Below are positions 37,855 to 64,000 of a stretch of DNA of 64,000 nt, in pieces. The notes under the pieces are model-generated. The model did no database searches and was not told the DNA's origin. It was given only the letters and a program-made list of their open reading frames with translations. Origin of the DNA: Cranoglanis bouderius (lineage: Eukaryota; Chordata; Actinopteri; Siluriformes; Cranoglanididae); contig CM042541.1 in assembly GCA_023630585.1 (NCBI GenBank), positions 10,673,001 through 10,737,000 of the forward strand, written 5' to 3'. The stretch's first letter is position 1; each line of letters starts with the position of its first letter. Made by a program: the position numbers and the translations under genes.

Positions 37855-40129
37855 GTATTTCCCTGTACAGACAGCAGGTCATTGGACACGCCCCTCATCG
37901 TCTCTAAGGTGGAGTGTGTGATGTCATAGGTGGGCAGGATGATGTCATGTGTGTCCTTCGAGCCGCACCATGAGATAATGGGAATTGGTCCTGGAACGTC
38001 GGAAACTTTGCGCGTCTCTAAGGGCCAGTCACCGACGTTAATGAAGAACTCGACGTCGGGCAGATGGACCTGCAGGGGGACGTACAGCTGACCAATCAGA
38101 AGAGTCGCAGGACAGAAGTTTGTTTGTTATGATGTGATGTGAAAGGTGTGGAAACTTCTCACTTTGCGCGTGAGTGAAAGCAGCATCTCGTCGGAGAACA
38201 TCTTGAAGTCGGTGTATTTCCTGAGCGTGCGGCGGTGCAGCTGGTTGTTGATGATGGCGTAGTGAATGACGCCTCTGTTAGAGAAGCGCAAAGGAACTTC
38301 CTGTCTCACTCGCTGCAGCTCAATGGAGGGAAAAGAACTGAAATCCTGCACGATCTGGGGATCTGCACTCGGACACTTCATCACACTCAGCCACGCCTCC
38401 GCGTCCTCATCAGGACAATCGCAGTCCTCATGATACACCGCTCCTGCAGCAGGGGGTGGGGCCAGAGTGGTTTATAACAACAACACACCATTCCTAAATG
38501 TCACAATAATTTCTTCCCTTTTTAATGTAAAGTGGGTGGGGCTTATCTTGGGTAAAGTTTCTGTAAGCTCCACCCACACCAATCACACAGCTGATTTCAT
38601 TCCTCCCACACAGATTTTATTTATAAATAAAGTGAAATAAATTAATGTGAAATAAATAAATAAATCTTAAACACAAACAAACAAAGTCTCAGAAAGTCTC
38701 AGAGAGAGCTGTCAATCAAGCTGTTCATTAGAATATTAAGCCACTCCTACCAGGCCAGTCTCAGATTACTGAGTTCAGCTGAGAGTTTTATCAGTCTTGG
38801 AAACAAAGAATTGGGATCAAACACACATGTGTAATATTTTACACCATGTTCTAGTGTGGAGTGTTAAAGTGGCACACACACCTATCAGTGTGTATGGAGA
38901 CTGAGCCACAGGTGTATGTTTGTGAAACACCTCCACCTTCAGACCGCTAACCGCACTGGAGTAAAGCCGGAATCTCACGAGGAAGGAGCCATCACTCCGG
39001 TCCAGAGGTGCAGGAACATGAACACGGACTCGCTCCTGTACCGAGACAGCGCTCACTCTCACCTGGAACGAGTCTGTACCTGAATACATAATTACATCAA
39101 CACATATTACATCAACAACCTACTCTGAAGGAATAAATATTAAAATATATAAACATGTAAAATAAAAAATGTCACCTTTCATTTCTGTCCTCGAAATTGA
39201 CACAATAAATAAATGATATATGAATATAAATAAATAAAAATTGTTACAAACCAAATAGAGCAATAACCATTAGGTAGTTTTTTAAACAATAAATTATTTA
39301 AATAAATATTTTTTGAATAAATAATACATTTAATTTTAATAATAAATTACATTTACACACTTTGCTTGACTTGCTTCTGTTTACAAACTAAGTGGTAAAA
39401 CAAAGAATAAAAGTAAATTAATAATTTTACAGATAGGTAACATGCTCCTGAACTCTTCATGTTGGTGTTTAAATGTGTTTAGAGGTGTTTACATTGTGTT
39501 TCAAGGTGTTTAAATCCTGTTTAGTGGTGTTTAGATGTGTTTAGAGGTGTTTAAAATGTGTTCAAATTGTGTTTAGGGGGTTTAAATTGTGTTTAGAGGT
39601 GTTTAAATGTGTTTAAATTGTGTTTAGAGGTGTTTAAATGTGTTTAAATTGTGTTTGGAGGTGTTTACATTGTGTTTGGAGGCGTTTACATTGTGTTTGG
39701 AGGTGTTTAAATTGTGTTTAAATGTGTTTAGAGGTGTTTAAATGTATTTAAATTGTGTTTAGGGGTGTTTAAATGTGTTTAAAATGTGTTTAGAGGTGTT
39801 TAAATTGTGTTTAGGGGGTTTATATGTGTTTAGAGGTGTTGAGTGTTCTCACCCGGAGACACGGTGATGTTCTCTCCGTCTTGATTCACCGCTTGAATGT
39901 AGAAATAGCGGACAGGAACCACCACCCGCGGATCTAGCCCCGGTCCCCAAATTATACATCTTTCTGGACTTATTTTAACTTTATCTTCCTGACAGAGTCC
40001 CGGGTTTGCATGACCGATCAGAAACGTAGCGATATAAACTATTAATAACACATTTTGCGCACTGTATGAAGTTTTTAAACAGTTTCTCTGCAGCATCGTT
40101 GATGTTGAGATGCGCTTCCGCGTTTTCAT
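35053..40129 (-). CDS. poglut3: Protein O-glucosyltransferase 3 (KDELC2-type), complete, 8 exons
   Basis: This ER-lumen enzyme family adds glucose to serines of EGF repeats, for example in Notch. Exons on the minus strand: 40129-39853, 39079-38882, 38443-38163, 38069-37853, 37271-37075, 36794-36600, 36389-36285 and 35184-35053. All join in phase with GT/AG borders to give 533 residues; the human enzyme is about 507. Residues 12-45 form a signal peptide and 48-160 the filamin-like repeat (ISPERCIIWGPGLDP, then DGSFLVRFRLYSS). About 170-515 is the CAP10 glucosyltransferase domain, with DVEFFINVGDWPLE, PIISWCGSKDTHDI, FRGRDSREERL and RLYCYYYMVLK. The C-terminus CDCHRRTRERPSDEL ends in SDEL, a KDEL-like retrieval signal. 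ATG at 40129 is used; ATG at 40096 is equally possible. The C-terminal cysteine-rich tail looks more like POGLUT3 than POGLUT2, which remains the alternative. Confidence 0.92.
35459..35660. repeat. (AGT/AAT)n trinucleotide array in poglut3 intron 7
   Basis: Imperfect AGTAGTAATAG-type trinucleotides run at 35459-35660 and resume at about 36139-36282, right up to the donor of exon 7. A non-repetitive insert of about 480 bp separates the two halves. The Ile/Leu/Ser/Thr-rich minus-strand frames here are repeat artefacts. Confidence 0.85.
35661..36138. mobile_element. Probable transposon insertion splitting the trinucleotide array
   Basis: The right boundary carries AAATTTTCATTTCGGTGCAT followed by CACTA. 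This closely resembles the terminal sequence of a common vertebrate hAT-type element family (TAGGGATGCACCGAAATGAA, reversed). The matching left terminus is not visible, so only one end is supported. An (AT)n tract lies at 35868-35911. Confidence 0.45.
36798..36836. repeat. (CA)n abutting poglut3 exon 6 acceptor
   Basis: On the transcribed strand this is a (GT)n tract that ends only about 3 bp before the TGCAG acceptor of exon 6. It replaces the usual pyrimidine tract. Confidence 0.95.
37811..37852. repeat. (CA)n abutting poglut3 exon 4 donor
   Basis: On the transcribed strand exon 4 ends ACAG and the intron begins GTGTGTGTGT, so the GT microsatellite itself supplies the splice donor. Confidence 0.95.
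39462..39840. repeat. GTGTTTAGAGGTGTTTAAAT minisatellite in poglut3 intron 1
   Basis: About 380 bp of 10-12 bp units alternating GTGTTTAGAG, GTGTTTAAATT and GTGTTTAAAT. It ends roughly 10 bp from the exon 1 donor. Confidence 0.85.
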
Positions 40130-40577
40130 ACTGGTACTTTCTTCTTCTTTGACTTGAAAAGCGTTTTACCGCCACTTACAGGCCTGGACGTGTGGATAAA
40201 TATTTCAGAACTACACTGCACACAATGAAATAAACAGAAATGCAGTACTTTGATTTCTGCTTTTCTAAGTTTTCATTGAAATGCATTGTAGTAATACATA
40301 CATACACCGTTTGTCCTTCATGTGTAGTGAGTTTAATTAACCGTGAACTCATACTCGTGAACTCAAACAGTGTAAAAATATCAAAAGTTTCAAAAATAAA
40401 GTTTCAAAACTTTCAAAAATAAAGTTATCATCATCTTTACAAATTCATATTCTATTGTAAATGCTTCACTGTTATAATTTTGTGAGTCTGGGATACAAGT
40501 GTTTCATGGTTGCTTTCAAAAGCCCTGATTAGCTAGCTAACGTGGTACAGTGTTTATTAATAAATTCAGCCAACCAC

Positions 40578-40633
<56 letters not shown>

Positions 40634-41176
40634 AATAATGGTCATTTTACTATTTCGAAACAGTGTAAAAATTATTTGATTGTTATCTACTTTAACTAGC
40701 AAGTGAACAAATTTTCAGTACTGCACAGCATTGTGGGATATTGGGGATGCACTGGATATTCTCCACTATAAATACATATGATTTATAAAACTACTCCCTA
40801 AGTAGTGCACTATATAGTGGCCAGGCTGTAGATTGGGACAGCAGGTATAGTGTTACAGGTCCTCACTTTGTCTCGCTTTAGAACAAAAGCACTATGACAC
40901 AACGTAGTTCTTCACAAGAGACAGCAATCACAGATGAAGTTGTTTGAAAATCATTTTATTTAGATCCACTTGATTACAGGCCTAAAGAATAAAATATCAA
41001 TCAACTGATCAGAGAAGCTTTTGGTTCTATTACTTGCTGTTCTTTAATGAACTGAGAACCTGCTCCTGTACACAAGTGAGATTTGAACATTAGCATGAAT
41101 ATCATGATTACATCTAAAAAATAACAATATACTATTTAGAAATCGACAATATTTACAATGTCTCTGCATTATGTCC
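40130..41176. promoter_or_regulatory. Region between poglut3 start and tmprss15 stop
   Basis: This 1.05-kb spacer must hold the poglut3 promoter and the tmprss15 3' UTR. A minus-strand AATAAA at 40955-40960, 217 bp past the tmprss15 stop, is a good candidate polyadenylation signal. An (ATT)n tract lies at about 40578-40631. The phrase AGTAGTGCACTATATAGTGG near 40801 belongs to a dispersed fish repeat also seen around 57300. No TATA box was identified with confidence. Confidence 0.5.
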
Positions 41177-56892
<15,716 letters not shown>

Positions 56893-57472
56893 CGCTCTTC
56901 ACTCGTCTACTCGCTGACTCTAACTCCAACACTCACAGAGTGTTCCCTCTTAACCCTGAACACAAATCTGATGCACATTACCTTCTTCCTCCCTTATATA
57001 GAACGAGTATCAGTGAAGATCCGAGTCTGTAATAACTTTATGATGCCTCTATTTATGTGCTGTAATGATGGCTGTAAATGTTTATTACTTGTTATCCAGT
57101 AGAAATGACCAGCTTTTCATGCTAATGACAGAGAGCAGGAGTCAGGCACCACATCAGGGAGGAAGTAGAAACAAATGACATCAATAGAAAGTAGTCTTTC
57201 ATTGAGAAACTGAATCAAATTAAACACTGAACTCACAGTTGATCACAGCTTTATCAATATAATGTATTCAAATAACCTGAAAGATGCATCCCAGATAACA
57301 CATGCACTACATAGTGCACTAGTTTGTATTTATACTTATAATGCACATGGTCTTTGTATGAAATATAGTGTGGGATATGGGACATGGCCACACTGGACTG
57401 ATGATGGTCTATATAATGATTAAGGCATGTGGTTTGAGACACATCATCAGTTTAATGAGTGCGTGTCCCAAA

Positions 57473-57513
<41 letters not shown>

Positions 57514-58437
57514 GATTGTTTGAAGTCTGATATTTTACTTCGCACTCTAGTCTTTATATTATTACCCATGTGTTATCAATTTCTTTTTCTGTCTTTATAT
57601 TAGCAGACATTTCTCAAATCACGAGAGCTCATAGCTTTCTGAGTAAATCGGGTTTCTCAACAAATTTATTTATTAATATGTAATCATTTCCCAGACTGAC
57701 CTTGCACACAGCGATTTCTTAAACACACTCGGGATGTTATCAGCAAAGCCGAGGACATGGTTACTCCCGTCTCCTCCATCAATGCCATTTTAAATGCTAT
57801 CTAAAAGGTATTTATCAATCAATAGGATCGTCTGGAGCCCAGATCAATGTTCTGTGTCCTTCCTGAAGGGGCCGTGATTGTTGTCCTGGCAATAAAACCG
57901 CCACTTAAAGACGTTTGATTATCGTTTTATCACAAAGGTCATTAATCACAAAATGAAGTGGATGCAAAGTCCTGTTCAGTTCTGAGAAAATAATTTTAAG
58001 TGAACCCAACATCTTCGGAAAAGCAGAAACGTCTCAATTGTGCTGCACTTGTGGAATTTTATGATGGAGGCCATGCCCACTCTGATTTAACAGAAATGTA
58101 ATAACTGACTGAAAACAAATTGGATTTAACAATGCATTTAATTTCAGTAGTGTACAAGTAGGGCACAAGTGACCTTCTGATGTACCCTTCTGATGTACAA
58201 GTAATCAAATAAATAAAGACAAACAACAAATCAATCAAACTGTAAATAAGGAAATGTGCAAATATATATGTGATATTTATACTTATATATATATATATAT
58301 ACTTCAGGAAATAGTCTGTCACATTAGGAAGGTCAGCTGACTTCTAAGGCCACTTATTATTATATTATATATTATATTAGTGTTATATTATTATTATTAT
58401 TATTATTACTATTATTATTATTATTATTATTATTATT

Positions 58438-58479
<42 letters not shown>

Positions 58480-58652
58480 CTCAAAAACCTAAACGTTTCG
58501 TAATTATCCTGATAGTCTAAACGTGAACACACACCCACACACACCTCTTGCTAATAAACACACACACATTAACCATGTTTAACAGAGTAATAAGCCTAAC
58601 AGACAGTAGTTTTAAACACATGAACAGTCGCAGCTGTGTGTAAACTTTTGAA
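56893..58652. other. tmprss15 upstream region and 3' flank of rbm11
   Basis: No further exon is supported. Possible promoter DNA of tmprss15 lies just right of 56892; the run TCCCTTATATAG at about 56990-57000 (complement CTATATAAGG) is a candidate TATA element about 100 bp upstream of the start codon. A dispersed repeat with CACTACATAGTGCACTAG lies at about 57300-57410, a (CA)n tract at 57475-57510 and ATT-type trinucleotides at 58361-58478. Confidence 0.45.
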
Positions 58653-59506
58653 TTAACTTCTGTATTTTTTCTTCTGCTTGTTTCGCCTCTCATGGCCTCT
58701 TCTGCCTCTACGATGATTCTCCATCTCCGTGTTTTGCTCTGCGCCCCTCTCTTCTGAGTTGGTACAGTCCGAAGTCTGGGTCAGCCCATCTGAACAGGAA
58801 GTCCAGGAAACAAATCCACCTTTTGGCCACACCCATGGAATTACAGGAGGGAAGTAGGGACCCTGCATAGGGCACATAGTTGGGGAGAAGGGACCAAGGG
58901 CCAAACCAGACATCTAAAGGAGCAAAAGGAATGTGTTTTAATCTTTAGCTTTAGTTTCTTGTTTCTTAGGCTTCATTTAGTTTATGATTTAGACCAGCGG
59001 TTTGCATGATGCTAAACTAAATGAAGCCTAAGAAACAAGAAATGGAAGCGTATGGCCACCAGTTTAGCATCATGCAAACCGCTTGTTTCTTAGGCTTCAT
59101 TTAGTTTATGATTTAGACCAGCGGTTTGCATGATGCTAAACTGGTGGCCATACACTTCCATTACTTGCTAGCTACCTTAGCATTAGCCTTGTAAATCCAG
59201 TGCAAAAACTTCATATAACAGACTGATCAACTGCATTTGCCGTGAAGTAAAGACACACTGATACTGAGGACGTTTAATTTTTGCCAGAATTCTCACTTTA
59301 ATTCTTTAATTATGCACAGTCATAATATATACGTTTTATGTGACATCACTTCCGGTGATTACCTTATATGGAGAACGGTAGATATTTTTTGCACTGTATT
59401 TCTTTCTGGTTTATAAACAATTAGTACAAATCAGGAAAAATTTAAAGTTCAGAAACCATCAGGAAGATGTTTATGAGACGATGGGTGAATATAAAAGATG
59501 AAAAAG

Positions 59507-59537
<31 letters not shown>

Positions 59538-61125
59538 ATTTACCGCATCTCTCCAGCAGTGATCATCCTGAGCTGTGAGTGTGTGTGCTAAAAATAAACA
59601 AGAGAAAAGATTTTCCATGACTAATATGTGGTGTATACAATTCTGCAGGTAAACACATTGTACTCTTTTAAAAATATACTAAAGTGATCATATGAGATCT
59701 TCATAAAACTCAATTAGCATGCTCATATAGTAAAAATATATTTTCTGGCTAATATGTTTGTGGCCATGTTTCGTTTGTAAATGATTCAGTCATTTGGTAT
59801 GAATCACTAAGGTGAGTGAAAATGAGTGAGTGAAAATCACTAAGCGTATGTGAGTGAGTGGGAATCGTGTGAGTCTTTTGGGCAACTGCATGTGTGTTGA
59901 ACGTGATCCACATTCCTTGACTCACTGAATCTTTCAATCGTAAGTTCCTGTCCTGTTCAAAGAATCAGTGTTCACATGAATGAATCGTTTGGTCATCACC
60001 GAAGGGATTCACTCAAAAATATGCAATTTAATGAATTAGTGAACGAATCATTTAACTCAAGAGACTCAAATGGCTCGAGACTCCCGTGTTGCGGGCGTTA
60101 CAACTTTTATAGGGACTTTATTTGTAATGTGATAATGTTAGTGTGCCTACGAAAGAAAGTACAGTGTTTGTTACTTACCGCAATAAAATTCTCATATCAG
60201 AAATTATTATAAACAAACAAAAGCTCCTTATGAAGTTAGCTAAAGACTTGCTCAGGAAACACCGTATCACTGTGCTCCATCAACACTGCCAGAGCAAACA
60301 CTAAACTACACCGTGCCTGTAGGAGGTGCTAATGATTCAATTCAATTCAATTCAATTTTATTTTTATAGCGCTTTTAACAATAGACATCATCACAAAGCA
60401 GCTTTACAAAGATTACAGCTAATGAGGCCTGATTGTGTTTCTCTAAGGGATTTAGGTACAGTCCAAAAAAAATGGTACAGCCAGATTTTGGGATAACATG
60501 TAAAAATATCAGTTTTAGTGTGTTAAAGTGAGCTGCTTACCGTAATGATGCCTCAGCGTGATTGGACAGCCATAGAGCCAGATCCCGTCCAATAGCGCAA
60601 TGGCGTAGGGAACCGCCTCGGCGTGTTTATAGTAAACAAAGCCATAAGATTTCTGATTTCCGTCTCGATCTTTGGGAATAACGACTTTCTGCACCGGTCC
60701 TGCCTGAGAACATGGCAACAAAAATCAGTTAATATGTTATTTAATTCTTCACCACCAGGAAATTTACTGTGTTAATATTTTATTACGGTTTACAATATTA
60801 TTAGTGAATTACAGTGTGTTTTCCTGTAGTTGTATAAGCCATTAATGCTGTGTGTGCTGTTTATAGTGAAATCTGAGTTTGGCTCCTGGAGCTGAAAATC
60901 CAGGATAATAATCAAGTTTTTCTGCGCGTTCTCTTCTGTATTTATTGTTTCAAAATCATTCTTTTTAATGCCAACAAACTCACAAAGCAGAGTGAGCTTC
61001 TAGTTTTGTTTCAGTTTTTTTTTTGGTTTGAAACCTCACAGATTTTTCCAGGTGCTCTGTACTGTTGTATCACATGTGGAGGCTTAAATATTAAAGCTGA
61101 GACTCTATGAATAAGTAATAAACAC

Positions 61126-61165
<40 letters not shown>

Positions 61166-61804
61166 AGTAAAATTCTGAGTGACGTCACAATTTATTATTT
61201 ATTAAAGAACATGTCATACTTTTTATCTGTTTATAGTTACATTTAATATTAATTTATGTTAGTTCCTCTTGTTGCTTACATTATAGCAGCTATAAACAGT
61301 CGCTCCCTCAGAAGCATCTCTTTATTCTCTCTCTTCAAGTTCATAAGACAAAAACCTCAGTTTGTCATGTTACTGAGAAAGCGTAAACTCCTCTGTCCTG
61401 AAGATGTTGGAAAATTTAAACTTACAGCTTTACCTCTGACTGTTACAAAGCGCGGACACTGGAGACTCCTTCCATAAATGTTACATAAACATCTCCTTAC
61501 AGAATACTTCACCACATTAACGATTATTTTAATTACTTCATTATTATCATTGGAGCACATTAATATAAACCTGTGATTTGCAGCTGCACTAATGTCAGAG
61601 CCGCTGTTATAGAAAATTAATCAGCACCTCCTGAACAATCACAATCCAGAACTCAGCAGCGCTGTGGTGTGAGATGTTTTAACACACATCAACCTTATAA
61701 ACACACTCTGTAACATACACTAGTATAAGCAAGGAAATTATATTTTAATAATTAATTAAAGCTCAAATTAATTATTAATTAATCAATTAATTATTACTTT
61801 GCTG

Positions 61805-61835
<31 letters not shown>

Positions 61836-61934
61836 CACCTGCAGGAAGAGCTCATATAAAATCTCCTCCCTCACACAACTGCTCAGATTGAACACAAACA
61901 CAGTGCGCCGCTCCTCTCCCTCACTCTCCTGCAT
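58653..61934 (-). CDS. rbm11: RNA-binding motif protein 11-like, 4 exons, 187 aa
   Basis: RBM11 and its paralogue RBM7 are small single-RRM nuclear proteins; RBM11 is described as a splicing regulator. Exons: 61934-61839, 60703-60541, 59587-59544 and 58913-58653, joining in phase. The RRM spans about residues 9-82, with RNP2 TVFVFNL and RNP1 KSYGFVYY. The segments VREEILYELFLQAGP and VPYAIALLDGI with LYG favour RBM11 over RBM7. The C-terminus is a basic tail (HRRGRRGHERRNKQKKKY) that could be a nuclear localisation signal. At 187 residues it is shorter than the human protein (about 281), so a missed internal exon or a reduced low-complexity region is possible. It lies upstream of tmprss15 on the same strand. 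Confidence 0.85.
58959..59160. repeat. Direct-inverted-direct triplication in rbm11 intron 3
   Basis: A 60-bp unit starting TTGTTTCTTAGGCTTCATTT occurs at 58959-59018 and again at 59083-59142 in the same orientation. The DNA between (59019-59082) is the reverse complement of parts of the same unit, including the flank CTGGTGGCCATAC. Copies are nearly identical, so the rearrangement is recent. Confidence 0.9.
59508..59537. repeat. (GT)n next to rbm11 exon 3 donor
   Basis: On the transcribed strand the donor GTAAATC is followed at once by (CA)n. Confidence 0.95.
60335..60440 (-). mobile_element. L2-type LINE 3' tail, reverse orientation, in rbm11 intron 2
   Basis: TTCAATTCAATTCAATTTTA followed by TTTTTATAGCGCTTTTAACA and AAGCAGCTTTAC is the reverse complement of the 3' end of the LINE at 31150-31215 (GCTGCTTTGGGACA and AAAGCGCTATACAAATAAA). 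Only the last 100 bp or so are present, as in a 5'-truncated insertion. Confidence 0.8.
61150..61680. mobile_element. Dispersed repeat copy in rbm11 intron 1
   Basis: Same family and orientation as 47745-48250, with shared landmarks CTTACATTATAGCAGCTATA and ACACTGGAGACTCCTTCCAT. The right end carries CACAATCCAGAACTCAGCAG. A (GT)n tract precedes it at 61128-61161. Confidence 0.65.
61807..61835. repeat. (GT)n next to rbm11 exon 1 donor
   Basis: On the transcribed strand the donor GTGACA runs straight into (CA)n. Confidence 0.95.
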
Positions 61935-62060
61935 CGTTCACTTTACACACATCAGCACCAACCGGAAGTGAAAGAAGAATTAAACACCTCCTTCCGCTTT
62001 TCGCCCTGTCGTGATTAAATGGCTGATTTTCCGACACTGCTTTTCCGCTTTGCTCCAACA
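61935..62060 (-). promoter_or_regulatory. Putative rbm11 promoter / 5' UTR with ETS-type site
   Basis: About 30 bp right of the start codon the plus strand reads AACCGGAAGTGAAAG, a textbook ETS-family core (CCGGAAGT). This core is frequent at TATA-less housekeeping promoters. No TATA box is seen. The assignment as promoter is inferred from position. Confidence 0.45.
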
Positions 62061-63560
62061 GAGGGCGCCACTATACACACGTTTAATAGAGGAGGGCGAG
62101 CAACACAGTACACAACGCGTAAACCAAAACATGTATTAGGCTATTATTGCTTAATTTATGAACAATATTTGTTATATTGTTTATTTATTGATAATAACAA
62201 ATACTATTATTTTATTATTGATTTGTTAGTAATCTTTAATGTTATGTTTATTTATAATTTGTGCATACATTTAATAAATAAATCAAATAAGTTTAAGTAC
62301 TTATTAATATAGGCTGATGCATATTTATAATAGATTTGATTTATTCAGTTAATTCTTCTGTTCTGCACGTGACTTGAGTGAGGAGCAGGTTCTCAAATGT
62401 CTTTTAAAAACTTTTAATTAAACCCAAACATGTCAACTGAAAAAGTCATTAAGGCTGAAATGTGGAAAATGTTTATATAATATATTCTCTAACAAATCCT
62501 CTTGTAGTGGATAATTCACATGTACAGTTTAGTTCATTATCACTTAAATATCACTTAAAGCTCTCATCAGAAAAAAATGTAATAAAAATGTAAAATGGCC
62601 ACACCCTACATCAGTAGTGTTTAGTAATAAAGTAGAAATACTTCATAACTGTACTTTGGTACAGTATTTTGGAAATATTTCTGTTTTACTTGAGAACTTT
62701 TACTTCATTAGACTTTTCAAAACCAAGTGTTTACTTTTTACATTGAGAAATTCCCCCAGACACAGTCAACAGTTACTGTATATTATTTTTAAGCCAGAAA
62801 GGCATCTTATATTTTTAATCAAGTATCTAGTTATTTAAAAAATACCTCACTATTAAGATCTAACACTCCAAAAAGGACACAAATCAAGGTTGAAATCTAT
62901 TTTTATTTTTATTTCTTTCTTTAAATGATTAAGTGAACATGATGATATCTAGGATACATTTCTCCATCTTTAATACATTTGTCCAGAATCAAATAAGGCT
63001 TCAGATTTGTAAAAATAATAATAATAAATAATAATAATAATAATATACTGACAAATAATCGCTTTGTAGTCATTTTATAGGTTATTGATTATAGCCATGT
63101 ATGAATCAAAATGAAATTAATATTAATAAATTATTTTCTGGTCAACATCAAATAACAATCCATTTGACAGATACATGTAAAAGGGTAAATATAATTCAGA
63201 ATGCATTCATATTTTAATTACTCAGCAGATCAGATCAGCAGATAGCATTAGATGCCACTTTAATAAGTACACATTTGATGTAAGTGTCATTTATTTGTTA
63301 GTTAGCGTCAGGAACAACATAGGCTATGAACCATTCATAAAAATGTTATGCAGCATCAAAATGATTAGCTTCACAATCCTGCTTCATTTCCATACCATGC
63401 ACATATCATTTACATAAAACAGGCCCTAATTATTGTAGCTGTTCCAGATTCAAATGAGTGTATTGTATATAAACATATTGACATATATGTGTCATTTGTA
63501 TACAATCATTTTCCGATTTAGAATGAGGGCCGGTAGAAACAGATGAGTTTAAATTAAAGT
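62061..63560. other. AT-rich intergenic spacer, nothing recognised
   Basis: Very AT-rich DNA with AAT-type trinucleotides at about 63015-63045. No supported exon or RNA gene. Confidence 0.4.
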
Positions 63561-64000
63561 CTATTCAGAGAGCTTTTCATTTAATTCATTAATAAACTTT
63601 TTGTATTCTCTTGCTTCTCTAATAGCATTGACTAGTGTTATGGCATCTTTTCCATCTACGCTGAACGGATTTTTCTTACTCTGCTTTTCAAATGCCTCAT
63701 CGTCTTTACAGTTAAATAAGTCCATGATGAACCCTCTGTTTATGCCAGTTACTCCTTGCTGCAGTTTGTTTTGATTTGGGCATTCCCCCTTTGTATATGT
63801 TTCTTTATTTTTGAGCACCCCATTACAATAAGTACAGATTGCCAGTTTGCGCGGGTCCAGATGCGACTGTCCGGTAATCAGGCCTTCGCCACGAAGGCTG
63901 AATCTGTCCGGAGCAGCGATGATGATGGGGTTTCTGTCGGGAAACACAGCTTTAAAATTGTCACGTTTCTTGACCTGAGAGATCAGAACTGGTGACTCCA
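63561..64000 (-). CDS. 3' end of an unidentified minus-strand gene (partial, runs off the window)
   Basis: The frame is open from the right edge of the window to a TAG at 63561-63563, more than 140 codons, which is long for this AT-rich DNA. It shows protein-like features: a CxxC pair (AICTYCNGVL) with a further Cys 15 residues on (GECPNQ), a possible zinc site, the segment GINRGFIMDLFNCKDDEAF, and a charged, probably helical C-terminus (REYKKFINELNEKL). A CTCTCAG acceptor in frame at about 63975 could mark the true exon start. I do not recognise the family. The exon is probably the last one of its gene. Confidence 0.6.
   Translation of the reverse strand, partial: ESPVLISQVKKRDNFKAVFPDRNPIIIAAPDRFSLRGEGLITGQSHLDPRKLAICTYCNGVLKNKETYTKGECPNQNKLQQGVTGINRGFIMDLFNCKDDEAFEKQSKKNPFSVDGKDAITLVNAIREAREYKKFINELNEKLSE

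Overview
This is vertebrate nuclear DNA from a teleost fish. The evidence is intron-rich genes with animal domain architectures, very dense (CA/GT)n microsatellites, Tc1-like transposons with fish-type ends, an L2-type LINE with the usual fish 3' tail, and a 5S-derived SINE3-like element. A catfish or other otophysan is a guess from the repeat style only. No genome-level identification is possible from the sequence alone.

Layout. 1-31 kb is gene-poor accessory DNA: degenerate CTAGTTC-type repeats split by a decayed Tc1-like element, many microsatellites, several minisatellites, SINE and Tc1 relics, and an internally deleted L2 LINE at 28.9-31.2 kb. Two unassigned minus-strand exon-like segments (2935-3146 and about 31839-31982) suggest at least one more gene. 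31-62 kb holds three genes, all on the minus strand, which I could assemble exon by exon with consistent splice phases. Upstream to downstream they are an rbm11-like RNA-binding protein (61934 to 58653, 4 exons, 187 aa), enteropeptidase tmprss15 (56892 to 41177, 25 exons, 1045 aa) and the ER O-glucosyltransferase poglut3/kdelc2 (40129 to 35053, 8 exons, 533 aa). The right edge (63561-64000) carries the 3' end of another minus-strand gene that I do not recognise.

How the genes work. Enteropeptidase is the brush-border protease that activates trypsinogen. The copy here has every expected module (signal anchor, SEA, LDLa, CUB, MAM, CUB, LDLa, SRCR, peptidase S1) and an intact His/Asp/Ser triad. 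Poglut3 is a soluble ER enzyme (signal peptide, filamin-like repeat, CAP10 domain, C-terminal SDEL) that glucosylates EGF repeats. Rbm11 is a single-RRM splicing-factor type protein. They share a strand but nothing suggests shared function.

Most notable observations: (1) two unrelated minisatellites inside tmprss15 introns have each been seeded by an exon/intron junction, giving tandem arrays of 14 and 11 copies of that exon's 5' splice site; the second array is 30 bp per unit and phase-preserving. (2) A roughly 40-copy, 20-bp minisatellite at 15.96-16.8 kb has a unit that closely resembles the vertebrate CTCF core motif, always in the same orientation. (3) A full-length Tc1-like transposon with an intact transposase frame sits in a tmprss15 intron. 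(4) Dinucleotide microsatellites abut splice sites in all three genes.
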